Positions 50,800 to 64,000 of a stretch of 64,000 nucleotides of DNA are shown here, one piece after another. The stretch comes from Vigna angularis (taxonomy: Eukaryota > Streptophyta > Magnoliopsida > Fabales > Fabaceae): contig NC_068971.1 in NCBI RefSeq assembly GCF_016808095.1, positions 9,622,501 through 9,686,500 of the forward strand, given 5' to 3'. The position numbers and the translations under genes were made by a program. The notes below the pieces were generated by a model. The model worked only from the letters and a program-made list of their open reading frames with translations, did no database searches and was not told the origin of the DNA. Within the stretch, counting starts at the first letter, position 1; each line of letters opens with the position of its first letter.

Positions 50800-53700
50800 G
50801 GATTAGTTCATCACGCATCAGTGTTAAATATGAGAAAGTAGTAGAAGAATCTATACAATTTGCGTAACATAATGAGGGTATATAAGTGATGATGAAGTGA
50901 AGTTCATATGTCCTTGTGTTAATTGTTTGAATAGGAGAAAGTTGAATACAGCAGAAATTAGGGAACACTTTATCTATTATGATTTCCTTCGAAGTTATAC
51001 CACATGGACATGACATGACGAATTAATAAACTTTCCAACTGTCTCCCAAACTTAACATATTGTTGATTCCACACCATGGAAGATTGACTAGAAGAAGACA
51101 AATTAGAGGAAATGATCCACGATGTTGGCGCAAAAGCTTTTTTTTAAGCACATGTGTATGAGAGAATGTTCACTGATGTGGAGGCTCCATTGTGTCTTGG
51201 TTCAACTAAGTTCACACAATTATTGATGGTATTAAGGCTCATGAATTTGAAGGCAACCAATGAATTTATTGATAGGAGTTTCACATGATTGTTGGCGTTA
51301 TTGAGTGAAATGCTTTCGAATGAAAAAAAAACCTACTCACTCATAATTATAATGCCAAAAAAATTCTTTTTCTAATGGGTATGAAGTATAAAAGGATACA
51401 TGCATCTCCTAATGATTGCATATTGTACAAAAAAATTCAAAGGTGGGTGATCATTGTACAAACAAGAAAAGAGCATTGAAGATAATAGTCATTTAAAAAA
51501 TGATGACCTTGCTTTGAAATTAGATTGGTACATTCCAAGCGTTCCCAAAGTTAAGTGTTTGTTTGCGAATGCAAAAGTTGCTAAAAACCATATATGGCAT
51601 GTATATGAGAGAAAAAAAATGATGGACTACTTCGTCTTCCAACTGATTCAATGCATTCAAAAAATATTGATCATGAATTCCCCAGTTTGGTGAAGAATGT
51701 AGCAATCTTCAGTTTGGTTAAGCTACCGATGAAATGAATCCATTTTGGTAACTTAAGTATCCACCATAATTGTTGGCCTGTTATATTATACATTTACAAC
51801 TTATCTTCTAGGTTGTGCCTCATAAGAAAGTACATGATGTTGTCTATGATGATATTTGGTCCAAGACAGTCTAGAAATGCCATAGATGTTTATCTTACTG
51901 CACTAGTTGAAAACTTAAAGTTGTTGTGAGTTGATGGGGTTGAAATATTTAATGTCTTTGCTTCTTGAACGTTCATGATGCATGCAATGTTATTATACAC
52001 CACTAACGACTTCCTAGGTTTCAGTTATTTGTCAGGGTACAACGTCAAGTGTCATAAAGCATGACTTATATGTGAAGAAAACATTATAGCTCATTAATTA
52101 AAACACAAAAAGGAAGATAGTATATTTGCATCATCAAAGATTTTAAAAATCTAATCATCCATATCAAAGGTTAAAAAAAGCATTCAACGGACATTAGGAG
52201 AATGACGTTGCACCAATTCCATTGATTGACCTTCAAATTCATGAAAAAGGTTAATAAAATACATCATGTATTTAAGAAAACATCTAAGAAGTCATCTACA
52301 ACGAGTCCTTAGAAGAAAAAATCATTATTCTTTTATCTTCCATATTGGTCAAAATTAGAGGTTAGACATTGCATAAATGTAATACATGTAGATAAGAATT
52401 TGTGTGATAGCTTGATTGATACACTATTCAACATTCAAGAAAAGACAAAAGATAGAGTAAATTCTCGTTTGTATTATGTTGAAATGATGATTCGAGAAGA
52501 CTTGACTGTAAGGGAGGTTGGTAAGCGTACTTATTTATCGCTCACACATTACACTATGTCAAGACAAGAGAAGATAACTTTTTGAAATTGTTTAAAGAGT
52601 GTTAAGGTACCACAAGTATACTTTTAAAATATTAAAAATTTAATGTCGATGCAGGACTTGAAGCTTGTTGGCCTATCATATCTTAATGCAATAATTGTTA
52701 TTGGTGGCTAATTGTGGAATTTTATTAAAAAATTTAGACAAACTATAACTCATTTGTGTTTTTTTATCCCTAATTTATAGTAAAAGTTAGATGAATTTCA
52801 AGAAGAGATTGTTATCATCTTGTGTCAGCTAGAGTTGTTTTGCTTCTATCATTTTTTGACATCATGGTACATTTACTTATTCAATTGGTAAAAAGAATCA
52901 AGTTTTGTGGCCTAGTGTACTTAGGATGGATGTATCTTATTGAACGTTATATGAAGATTTTGAAAGGATATGTGAAAACACGAAACTATGTCAATATATG
53001 TTTAATAAGTGAGTTGATCTGTTTAAAATGGAAATTGGATTGAAAATTTACTTAAGTACAGGATTAATCGATTACATAAGTTGGATAATCGGTTAAGTCA
53101 ATTTACTTTGTTCAAATCCATTTCATTTGATAGCCTGAATTGTTTTAACAGTTATATGAATTTAATGCTGACTTATGAGAATTATATAATCGATTACATG
53201 CATTGTATAATCTATTAAAATCAAAATAGAAGCAAATTTGTCAAAGTAGAAGGAAAACCTTAACACATTACAAAAAATTCTTAATCGATTAAAATGCGTC
53301 AGGATTCAGAAAATCCTATAAATACGCATCTTGTGCTCTGTTTCAAAACAATAAAATTGCAATTAATTTCATAACTAACTATTTCATTGAGTTTTGATTA
53401 CAGGAGCATCCAAGAAGTGTCTTGAAGAATCAATGATTAATTTGAGTTTCTTACACATCAAGATTCTATCAAGAAAGTGGGCTAGAACAATTCTAATCCG
53501 ATTTACACTACTAGAGTGTGATTGAAAGATCACATACGTCATATACAATCTGAGTATTTTATTCTTGTATGGGTGTGTTAGGGGAGAGAGTTGTGATTGT
53601 TCTCAAGGTGTTGAGAGAGCTGTGATTTTTCTCTATGTGGTAAGTGTGTGAGGGTGTTCACCTCTTATTTTGCTATAGTGATCTTGAGTGTGGAGAGAAG

Positions 53701-54830
53701 TACCTTGAGAGGGAATATCTCTGTATTCTTGTAAACTTTATCATTATAGTGGAATCCCTTCAAAGAAGACTGAGGCTTGGCCAAACCACTATAAATTGCT
53801 TGTGTGAATCTTTCTCTGTCCTTTTCTCTTATATTGTTGATTCATCACTTCTTATTTTATTGATTTTAAGAAAAATAAAGATTTTGCAAAGCTTTTGAAA
53901 AGATCAACTTTTAAAGCAAAATTCAATTCACCCCCTCTTGGCTTGAGATATAAGGCATATTTTTTTCTAACATGTTCTATAAGTAAAAGCATCCAAGGTG
54001 TGAAGGTGGTGACAAAAGATCGCAAAGAATTGTTGCAAGTGTATCTATACATATTGAACAACAAAAATGAGGTGATCCCTTGCTTATATGGACACAAAGT
54101 CATTATGAAGGACAGTAGTTCGAAAAATTAGAGAAGTGACAGTTGATGGAGCATAACAAAATATTCATGTCTTGGTTTAAATCTCATGTTTTGAAAGATT
54201 AATATTCTTCTGAGGCTTTGTTGTGGCTAACAAATGGATTGAAGTTTGATGTTGTATGTTCTATAGTCTACGAAATTAATAATTGCATATTCTATGTGTA
54301 ATCTTTGGACGATAAAAGCACAATACAAAATAGTAGAGTCAGTCTTGAAGTTGAACACTACAATTTTCCACATTTAAAGATAAGAATAATGTATTTGGAT
54401 CAATGACGTATTATGGTGTAATAGAAGATATATGAGAGGTTGATTATACTATATTTGATATTCCAGTGTTCAAATGTAAATGGTTTGACGATAAGAGTGA
54501 TTTCAAAATCGATGAATCAGGTATTGACTCTAGTTTATTTTTGGAATGTGGGTTATTAAGATGAGCCATTTATCATTGCACAATAAGCATCTCAAGCTTT
54601 TTATGTAAAAGATCATGCTTTTGAACATTGTTATGTTACTCTTTAGGAAAAAAAAACAAGTTGATTATAATGAAGAGAATCTGATTAATCTTCATATTGC
54701 TGACACTCAACCATTTAAAACAACAATAAATTTTGATGAAGACCCTTTAGTTGACGATGTACATGCAATTCGAGAAGATCATAATGAGAGAATATACATT
54801 GACCAGTCCAGAATTTATGTATGAATTTCA
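50800..54830 (+). pseudogene. Decayed CACTA (En/Spm) TNP2-type transposase
   Basis: Relics of a TNP2 transposase run in order on the plus strand with many stops and frameshifts. The N-terminal zinc-binding block is CPCVNCLNRRKLNTAEIREH (about 50,910-50,972). Then come the YNAKKILFLMGMKYKRIHA block (about 51,340-51,400), the catalytic-domain phrase WYIPSVPKVKCLFANAKVAK (about 51,525-51,585) and KNHIWHVYERKK. The DUF4218-like part follows: NLCDSLIDTLFNIQEKTKDR, YYVEMMIREDLTVREVGKRT, then DIMVHLLIQLVKRIKFCGLV and RYMKILKGYVKTR (52,400-52,990). It is broken by an LTR-like insertion (about 53,000-53,972) and resumes with RKELLQVYLYILNNKNEVIP and a DUF4216-like segment (DDKSTIQNSRVSLEVEHYNF; PVFKCKWFDDKSDFK) to about 54,830. 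It is not functional. In active elements this protein cuts and joins element ends in the nucleus. Confidence 0.9.
52999..53972 (+). mobile_element. LTR-like insertion within the CACTA transposase
   Basis: It separates two parts of the transposase relic. It starts near TGTTTAATAAGTGAGTTG and ends near TTTTTCTAACA. A TATA-like CTATAAATACGC (about 53,317) and AATTCACCCCCTCTTGGC (about 53,924) near the 3' end are typical of plant Ty1/copia LTRs. No matching 5-bp duplication was found, and about 100 residues of the transposase are missing here, so the insertion was accompanied or followed by a deletion. Boundaries are approximate. Confidence 0.6.
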
Positions 54831-54929
54831 TATTCTTGTATAAATTTATGTGTTTTGTTAAATAATATATTATATGTTATTTTATATGTCTATTATTAAT
54901 CTTTTATGTTTTTCTTAACATATATATGG

Positions 54930-57173
54930 CTTACCATAAGAATTCATCAGGGTATAAAAGACCCATTATGAAACCTACCAGAAGAGCCACTAAATTGAAA
55001 CAACTCTTAATGTGACGAGGTAGTGGTGAGAGGACACGTTTTTTTATTGACGTCATCATTGGTATAGCTACCGATCCAAAGGTGGACGTCTTCAAAAGTT
55101 ATTTAGGAGTATCGATAGACGAACAAATATCTATCCTTACTACATCTTTTGATCATATATCTGAAGTTGATCAAAACATGATATGGTAAGACATATTGGT
55201 AACTTAATTAATGTTATTAAATTTATAGTTTGATTATATTGATAATTCCCTAAATACTATTTATATGCATTTTGTTTTATTATAAATGATATTTGATATT
55301 CAAAATGTGGCGCGCTTAAAAATAAATGCCTATCTTCGATCGCCAAGAGACTTCATGGTTTTAAGACAAAATCGATGTTTAGATATATCTTCAGAGCAAA
55401 ACAGAATGAAAACACATGTATCAAATACTAGGAAATCGATGAAGTGATCTGCTATCAATTTATTAAGATTTGTACGTGTAAGGGATAAAAGATTAGATTA
55501 CTTAAAATCATCCATTTACCAATGGATAACTGTGTACAATTTGAACTAAATTATTATTTGAATTTGATATGTTACAATTTGAACTCAAAATAAAAATCCA
55601 TACTTATTGTCTCATGATGGGTATAGAAAACTTGAAGATAAGATCATGAAGGAAAAGGTAGAAGCTAGGCCACCACCTTCTGAAGGTGATTGTCCATAAC
55701 CCCCTTCACCATCATTCTGTCATGAAAATTGGAAGTTAGCCTATCTACGATCATAAGACTCCTACACTTCTAACACTGTATGACAAATTACCAGTGTAAA
55801 AACAACGTATAACGTCATGCGTTCAACGTCCAACCACTCAATAGCCAACGTTAAAAATGACCGGTGACATTTTTGTAAATAAATGCAATTATAGAACATC
55901 GAAGCCCCATTCAATTCGACGTTCTATGATGGTAATTATTTAAACCAGCGCGTCATTCTCTTTCTAATCTCATAAAGAATTGTAAGATATACTTTTTCTT
56001 TAAATAATAATATGATTTTATACAAATTAGAAAATTAAATTAGAATGCACACACAATGTTGAGTACAAAGAAAGGCTAATATAACAAATCGCTAAAAAGG
56101 TCAAAGCGCAACTCTATGATGAAGTCACCAAGCAAGTGACTAAAAGGGTTATGCGTTAATTCTAGCAACAGTTTGATAGTTTTGACATTCGTCCACAAGT
56201 ATCTCGTGCATCAGAACCTTTTTTGTACAAAGTTATTAATTAAATAATTATTCTTTAATAAAATAACATTAACATTGACTTTGATAGGTAGAAGCAGAAA
56301 AATGAATTATTCACCTCCACACGTACCATGGGATGACATGGACAACATACGTCCATGTCAACTATATGTTTTACGATACAAGATTACATCAATGGCTCAT
56401 GGAAGAGTATTTGAGGTACCCACAATTCTTCATGGTATCGAGTTATCAAACAATGAAGTTAAGGTCATAGTTCATGTGCCAATATATGAGGTATATACTA
56501 ACATAGGCATTTCAATCTTTCCTTGTCTAGCCTAGAGATTTGGTTGGTTTTATTTCTTACCTCCCAGTATAGACTCCCAAAAACACTACTTAATTTTTAA
56601 GTTTATATGTTATTTATGTTCAGACTTAAATAGTTTTCCACGTGACTACAATCACATCGAGAGAAAAATCCTAAACCCAAGAAGATTCCTCTACGTGTGG
56701 ATGATCCTCTTGGTACATTACACCAGTTTGCTAACATAGTAAACAATGAGATGATGTGGGTTTTATGAGATTCTGGTGTATTTGGGAGTGACACAGAAAT
56801 CCCACTATACTTGTATAAGAAAGATGTCTTAGAGCTTGCGCCGGTGAAAGACGAACTGAATATTACCCTTATTCAATTATGGATTATGATTGTCTTTGAA
56901 CTATTATTTATATTTAATTGGTTTATCTAGTTACTTATATCAAATAATTGTTTTTGTGTTTAAGTATATGTTTGGTCTTAGTAACAACATAGGTTAAATG
57001 ATGTAAATGGGTTCATAGATCCTAACTCACTCATGAAGGCAATAAATTTGATAACATTCAAGCATAAGTCACTAACTGCTTTGAATAGGGGAAACAAATG
57101 TATTTTGTCCCTTTTATTGCTACATAAGTGTAGTTTGTTGACTTGTAATTATAATCACTCATTTTAGGGTATA
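54930..57173 (+). pseudogene. Second protein of the CACTA element: En/Spm C-terminal plus Ulp1-like protease (5' part)
   Basis: It opens MAYHKNSSGYKRPIMKPTRR (54,926 on), followed in other frames by DVFKSYLGVSIDEQISILTT, FDHISEVDQNMIW, a proline block around PPSEGD (about 55,670), the segment HGRVFEVPTILHGIELSNNE (about 56,400), and VDDPLGTLHQFANIVNNEMM (about 56,697). The start of a Ulp1-type cysteine-protease domain is seen as NGFIDPNSLMKAINLITFKH (about 57,006). Stops and frameshifts are frequent. Such protease-bearing proteins are known from plant CACTA elements. The domain is interrupted by the solo LTR at 57179. Confidence 0.85.
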
Positions 57174-57178
57174 ATAAT

Positions 57179-58037
57179 TGTTTCAGTAGAATAGTGTAGG
57201 TCGAGATATGCGCGTAGTGAATCACCTTCGCTCCTTTCCCAAATACTGTAGTCGTCGCGTCTCCTTCCTATAGGAAGCTCTTTGAGAGAAGATGGGCTGG
57301 GTACCTGCAAAGGCACTCCGACGCTCAAGTCAGACAAAGGATCAATCTAACCGTTTTCAGTTTACTCGAAGAAGAAGATATTACTTTCTTTCTTAATTTT
57401 CTCTCTAGGGAAAAAACGTACCTTTTTTCTGCTTTAGTTCGCCTATTTATCCTAGTAATAATGAACCGTTTACCTTAAATTCCGATTGGTTGAGAATCTG
57501 GTTGTGGAGAGTATAACCGTTCAGTCGTGCTAGATATTGGGTAAGTTGACTCCGTGATTTGTGGCACTATAACCGGATATGTCTAACCGCTCTCTCAGGA
57601 TTAAGATGTCCATTCGGACCGAAACTGATCGGTCGCCCTTTAGATCCATCAATAGACGATCGTTAGATAAGGATCGCTTACAACGGTTGTTGTCAAGGGA
57701 GGCGGAGATCAATCCTAGGATGTCCTTAAACGATCATTCCCCTAAATAAGTGTACGATCTGTTGAGGACGACCGTATGCTGTCTGTTATCGGTGGTCGAC
57801 TAAGTGGGCGATCGGTTGAGGACGACCGAATGCTGTCTACCATCAGTGGTTGACTAAGTGGGTGGTCGACTGAGGACGACCGAATGCTGTCTACCATCAG
57901 TGGTCGACTAAGTGGGCGATCGGTTGAGGATGACCGAATGCTGTCTATCACCAGTGGTCGACTGGATGACCGAATGTTGTCTATCACTAGTGGTCGACTG
58001 GGTTGTTGATCGATCGTTATAGGTATCCTACCATACA
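57179..58037 (-). mobile_element. Solo LTR nested in the Ulp1 domain (TSD ATAAT)
   Basis: Plus-strand ends are TGTTTCAGTAG and CCTACCATACA. Perfect 5-bp duplications ATAAT lie at 57174-57178 and 58038-58042. Length is 859 bp. On the minus strand it carries GACTTGAGCGTCGGAGTG and GCAGGTACC near its 3' end, shared with the LTR remnants at 2.7-3.1 kb and 38.8 kb. It contains a 54-bp tandem array (57764-57990). Because the host is a decayed CACTA protease, this insertion is younger than that element. Confidence 0.93.
57764..57995 (+). repeat. 54-bp tandem array within the solo LTR
   Basis: Units begin GAGGACGACCG at 57764, 57818, 57872 and 57926 (exactly 54 bp apart), followed by a partial unit. 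Each contains AATGCTGTCTA and GTGGTCGACTAAGTGGG. Since 54 is a multiple of three, the minus strand stays open through it and yields an 18-residue repeat (IRSSSTDRPLSRP...). The frame runs past the LTR edge and has no other support, so I do not call a gene. Confidence 0.9.
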
Positions 58038-58042
58038 ATAAT

Positions 58043-58510
58043 TAAGTTATTTTCAATTCAGACATCAGTGGTAACTACTTGTGATTTTCCTGAAGGACAA
58101 CATTGTTTTGTGGTTTTACTCCTTGCACAAGTCTCTCCCCAACCATCTCATACAAGTAAACAAGTAATACATTGGTAAGGACCTCATTATTATGAACTTT
58201 ATTTGGTATATAAGTGTATCCTAAAACATTCTTCTTTTATAGTTCAATTGCAGGAGGATATAACAGGTTGTTACGAAAATCAACTATTAAGGAAAAAAAA
58301 GCTCACATGGTTATCTTTCCATGTTTGATATTTTGGTTCATATATTTATAATTCTTTGATTCTTTGTCTTCCTCGATTATTTATAATTATGTTGATATAT
58401 TGTAGTGTAATAAATAAATCGGCTCATGTGAGTGCAATTACTATGTAATGCAATGGATGAGAACAATTATTCATGCTCGTATTACAACTAATTCGGAAAT
58501 GGTAATAATT
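58043..58510 (+). pseudogene. 3' part of the CACTA Ulp1-like protease
   Basis: It continues the protease after the solo LTR: KDNIVLWFYSLHKSLPNHLI (about 58,093-58,152) and then ECNYYVMQWMRTIIHARITT (about 58,430-58,490). The Cys in ECNYY (codon at 58433) is the expected Ulp1 nucleophile. The separating stretch may be an intron or decayed sequence. The protein is non-functional because of stops and the LTR insertion. Confidence 0.85.
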
Positions 58511-59307
58511 GTATTGAATAAAAACTTTATAACTGTCTTTTTATATACTAATTGAAATTATTGTCTTTTTGTGTAGAAATTCAAGAGTCTAACACTAATT
58601 TCTAATAAGTCTATTAAGTATTTAATGATATATTGTGCAAAATACATGATACAAATGTATAATGGTATTTAACACATTACCTCTTGTAAGGATAACATAT
58701 TCTTAAGGATTTAGTACAAATGTAACATTTAACACATTTACTTAAATCTAGATTCTAGCTTAATATGGATGTGATAAATATATTGTGTTGTTTATGTAGA
58801 TTCTAGCTTAATATGGATGTGATAAATATAGTGTTGTTTATGTGTTGATAATGTAGTATTTTGTGCAAGTTTAATATGTAACAAGAAAAAAAAAATAAAA
58901 TAAAAAATGTTTGCATTAGACTTTGGTTATAACCAAAACCAAAACATATAGAGATTAGTTGGTGATAATCGAAACGTAACACTTTTTAAGAAAAAATATA
59001 TTTAAAAGAAAACATCTACATTTCTTCAATTATAATCATAATTAAAGCATAAAAGGAGTATTGAGCTTAGTTATGATAAGCAAAACCTAATACTCTATCT
59101 AATTTAGAAATATTATTTAATTTTAAGATATTAGGTTTCGGTTCTAGTAACAACCAAAATATAATACTTTTACTAATTTAAAATTATTTAATTTTATAAA
59201 AACTAAAGTATATTTCATTTTTTTATTTAAAAATATGATTAATTTTAAGAATATATGCTTCAATTCTAATTCTTACTTAGATATATTTTGGTTTCAGAAT
59301 CAAAACT
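58511..59307 (+). mobile_element. CACTA element 3' non-coding and subterminal region
   Basis: AT-rich sequence containing a short tandem duplication (AGATTCTAGCTTAATATGGA repeated from about 58,748 and 58,797). After about 58,915 come multiple inverted or direct copies of phrases like GGTTATAACCAAAACC, TTAGGTTTCGGTTCTAGTAA and AAAACCTAATAC. These resemble CACTA subterminal repeats. The terminal TAGTG end was not found; the solo LTR at 59313 sits at or near this end. Confidence 0.5.
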
Positions 59308-59312
59308 CAATG

Positions 59313-61829
59313 TGTAACATCTCAATATATATACTATAGACTATAATAAGGAGAAGCAACATGCATGATATAGCAGTACAGTTATCCATCTAGAACACAA
59401 AGTGATATCTTTACAGTCATCCAAAAACAACTATAAATTTAAAACTTTATATACAGACCGAAGAATATTCCAAAACTATCTACAAGGCTCTAAAGAACCA
59501 AACACATCTACTCAGCAGCAGCATCACCTCCATCCAATGCTTGCTCTAAGGAAACCTCTTCTTCTGCTGCTCACATCCAAAGGATGGTCATCGCAGAAGA
59601 AGAACAGCAGAATCATACAAAACATAAGCACACAACAGGGTAAGCTAGTTTAAACAAAGACGAATCATACCACAATCAATAAAATTCATACAAGTATATT
59701 ATACATTCACATCACTTAAACCCTTCACTCATAACACACACTGACTCTGACTGTCCGGACTTAGAATGATTGCCGAGCTATGGCGGGTTGTGCACTCGTG
59801 GTGGCTTCTACTGCTTTGCAAAGCCATTGCCAATGGGTTTCACCCTACCACACTCACGAGGTTAGTCCGTTATCACTCACCTTGGGCCATACTGGAGGCA
59901 CCCAAGACTAGGACCTCCTGCTACTCCTCACGACATGGATCAATCCTCTCTACTTGAGAATGAAAGACCATTGGAGTTTCAGGATAACCCCCAAGACCGA
60001 GCTCCTGCATTCATTCTAAACTTACTTGAATCTCAACTAGAGATTCCACTTTGAATCACAACATAGGGCACCACCATGTCTCCTCTCCTTGAGGATCATG
60101 GAATTACGTCCATAAACAACACTTGAACTTTACCATTTTGATTACAACATACCATAATCACCACAGATATTACATGTTACAACATCAACTTACTTCATAC
60201 AACACTTATTGGTACATATCAAACAACATAAGAACACACAAGACTTGAACTTAGAACGTACCCCTCGCATAGCGCACACCTTCGCATAGCGAGACCCTAA
60301 ACTTCTCGCACAGCGACCTAACTCGCCTTGCGAAAGCCAAAGACAGAGACCAACTACTCTGGATCTCTCGCATAGCGACTAAACTGGCTATGCGAATAAA
60401 ATTGTAAAATGCTAGAGACCCCAACCCCTTGCATAGCGACCCAATTCGCTACGCAAGAGCCTCATCCAGAGACTTGAACTCCCCAAGCACTCGTAGAGCG
60501 AGACCTACTCGCTGATCGAAATAAAAATAATAATGGTTCCAGACCCCAACCAGTCGCATAGCGATTACACTCGCTATGCGGATTAACAAACAGAGAACAA
60601 CCCTCTCAAATCGCTCGCACAACACACCCATTCGCTGTGCGGATACATTGGCAAAGAGCACCTCGCTAAGGGAACTCGCTATGCGAATCCATTCACACAG
60701 CGAGTCTGCGTAATCTGCAGAACGAAATTCTACAGAATTACACAACTCAACCACTCTTTACCAATTCTAACCAACTTGGCCAACTTCTAACACTCCTAAT
60801 TCGATATATATACTAAATTGAACTTAACTAATGGATTCTAAACATTCCTCACACCAATCTAAAGTGTTTATGCCTCAATCTCTACTCTAGAACCTCCAAT
60901 TCATCAACTTATAGACCCAAAACCAATTCTACCACTTGGAACCTGTTTTTGACCATTTCAATGACTCAAACCAGTCCCATATGACCTATCTACACTATCC
61001 CAGCAGTCACAACAACTCTTGACCACCAATTCTCAAATTCACTACCTCACTTCCTCTAAATTACACTAAACCAACCCAATTCTCTTCACACTCTACTACA
61101 ACAACACTACCACACATCACAGCCAATAACAGTCACCAATTTACAAACATTACAGCATATAGATTCATCACATTCAGCTCATCAATCACATTTCACAGTT
61201 TCCATTATTCTAACAGTTATGGACATACATTCACAAGCTAAAATTCTAACTGCATAGCATTCTAATCACAGAATTCATAACATACAACATCAATTGATAA
61301 TTAAAGCACAACCTAGCTTCCCTTACCTCAGAGATTCACAGTCCAAACACAGAAACGTTCCAGCCGTACCTTGCATAGCAAGGAATTTCAACAGAAACCT
61401 ACAACTCACCAATTGGTGATAGAGAACCACACTTAGAACCTAAATTGAGCTAGAAATTGAAGGAATAACTACTAACCACATTCAAACAGAATCGTTGCAT
61501 GTTCACAGCACAGAGAAGAACAGACAGAAAAAGGAGACGACTTACCAGCTGAGGAACGAGAAATTGATCGGTCCAAATTCAAGCCCTCAACGCCAGGATC
61601 GCCTAGGCACTTCCTGATCGTTGAACAGATAACTCAGCAAGAAGAAATTTTAGAGAGAACTCAGAGAACTCTGAGGAATAAAGTTCTAGAGAGATGAAGT
61701 GTTCTTAGAATAATGAGAAGAGTTTATAAAATTCATTATATATTATCAGATTATTTTAAAGTAAAATAACCGATCTCATTATTCTAATACACCAATCTAC
61801 TCTAACACTCTATTTTTCAGGTCTTTACA
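59313..61829 (-). mobile_element. Solo LTR, 2.5-kb family, copy 2 (TSD CAATG)
   Basis: Starts TGTAACATCTCAATATA and ends GGTCTTTACA, with perfect 5-bp duplications CAATG at 59308-59312 and 61830-61834. Length is 2517 bp, within a few bases of copy 1 (22757-25278). The central block (GGTTGTGCACTCGTGGTGGC ... AGGTTAGTCC ... GACTAGGACCTCC, about 59,785-59,915) matches copy 1 (23,738-23,865) and, reversed, the old LTR at 15.3-18.4 kb. A minus-strand TATA-like TTTTATAAACTC lies near 61,725. It encodes no protein; frames at 59402-59957 and 60449-60754 are incidental. Confidence 0.92.
60255..60715. repeat. Cluster of TCGCATAGCGA / TCGCTATGCGA hairpin phrases
   Basis: At least ten imperfect occurrences of TCGCATAGCGA or its reverse complement, spaced irregularly by 20-60 bp. 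They often occur as an inverted pair (for example TCGCATAGCGATTACACTCG followed by CTATGCGG near 60,553-60,580). The cluster lies within the solo LTR and is much richer in GC than the rest of it. Confidence 0.85.
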
Positions 61830-61863
61830 CAATGTGTCAACACTTTTTTTAAAATAATTATTC

Positions 61864-64000
<2,137 letters not shown>

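Noticed and set aside
57742..58038. A minus-strand 18-residue repeat protein
   Set aside because: The frame stays open only because the LTR array has a 54-bp period; it begins at the LTR edge and has no family support.
60449..60754. A 101-codon minus-strand frame
   Set aside because: It crosses the TCGCATAGCGA cluster in a solo LTR; the repeated phrase, not a protein, explains it.

Overview
This window is AT-rich nuclear DNA from a flowering plant, most likely a legume of the bean/cowpea/soybean group. Three things point there. The genes have GT-AG introns. The protein families are typical of land plants. Several of the transposon families (GGGTTAAATATG-type MULEs, TGTTAGAAGTCCCACATC-type TRIMs, CACTAGTG-type CACTA elements with CCTCGGTT subterminal hairpins) are ones I associate with legumes. 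No prokaryotic, organellar or viral genes were seen.

Four protein-coding genes can be supported. (1) 8012-12302 (+) is a 13-exon GSK3/shaggy-like kinase of 466 codons, in frame across every junction. (2) 27604-31289 (+) is a 5-exon membrane-anchored RING-H2 E3 ubiquitin ligase of 363 codons. (3) 32342-32869 (-) and (4) 41933-42424 (-) are two single-exon small C2-domain proteins of the BAP/SRC2-like type. They look like local paralogues about 9 kb apart. No operon-like link is expected. The kinase, the E3 ligase and the C2 proteins belong to families used in hormone, stress and cell-death signalling, but nothing in the sequence ties them into one pathway.

The rest is mostly transposable elements and tandem repeats, many with boundaries fixed by target-site duplications (TSDs). 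2.3-5.2 kb: LTR fragment and a CACTA-like element. 13.1-13.5 kb: a ~137 bp tandem repeat. 15.3-18.45 kb: an old LTR with a primer-binding-like site, split by another element. 20.1-20.4 kb: a TRIM with a truncated 5' LTR. 22757-25278: a solo LTR (TSD TTTAA). 25389-26043: a solo LTR (TSD GTAAG). 36.1-38.3 kb: two long minisatellite arrays. 45047-46057: a CACTA MITE (TSD GTG). 46188-46570: a hAT-like MITE (TSD ATACCAAC). 48843-50518: a Pack-MULE carrying a broken host-gene fragment (TSD TATTTTAAA). 50.8-59.3 kb: a decayed autonomous-type CACTA element with TNP2 transposase and Ulp1-protease remnants, invaded by 57179-58037 (solo LTR, TSD ATAAT), by an older LTR near 53-54 kb, and flanked or invaded by 59313-61829 (solo LTR, TSD CAATG; same family as 22757-25278).

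The least expected observation is the 46 bp array at 37.2-38.3 kb. Each unit carries a 17-nt dyad (GTTACT-N5-AGTAAC type). In several units both arms have changed together (ACC/GGT, ATC/GAT), so pairing is kept while the sequence drifts. Repeated short hairpin phrases are also seen inside several otherwise different LTR families here.
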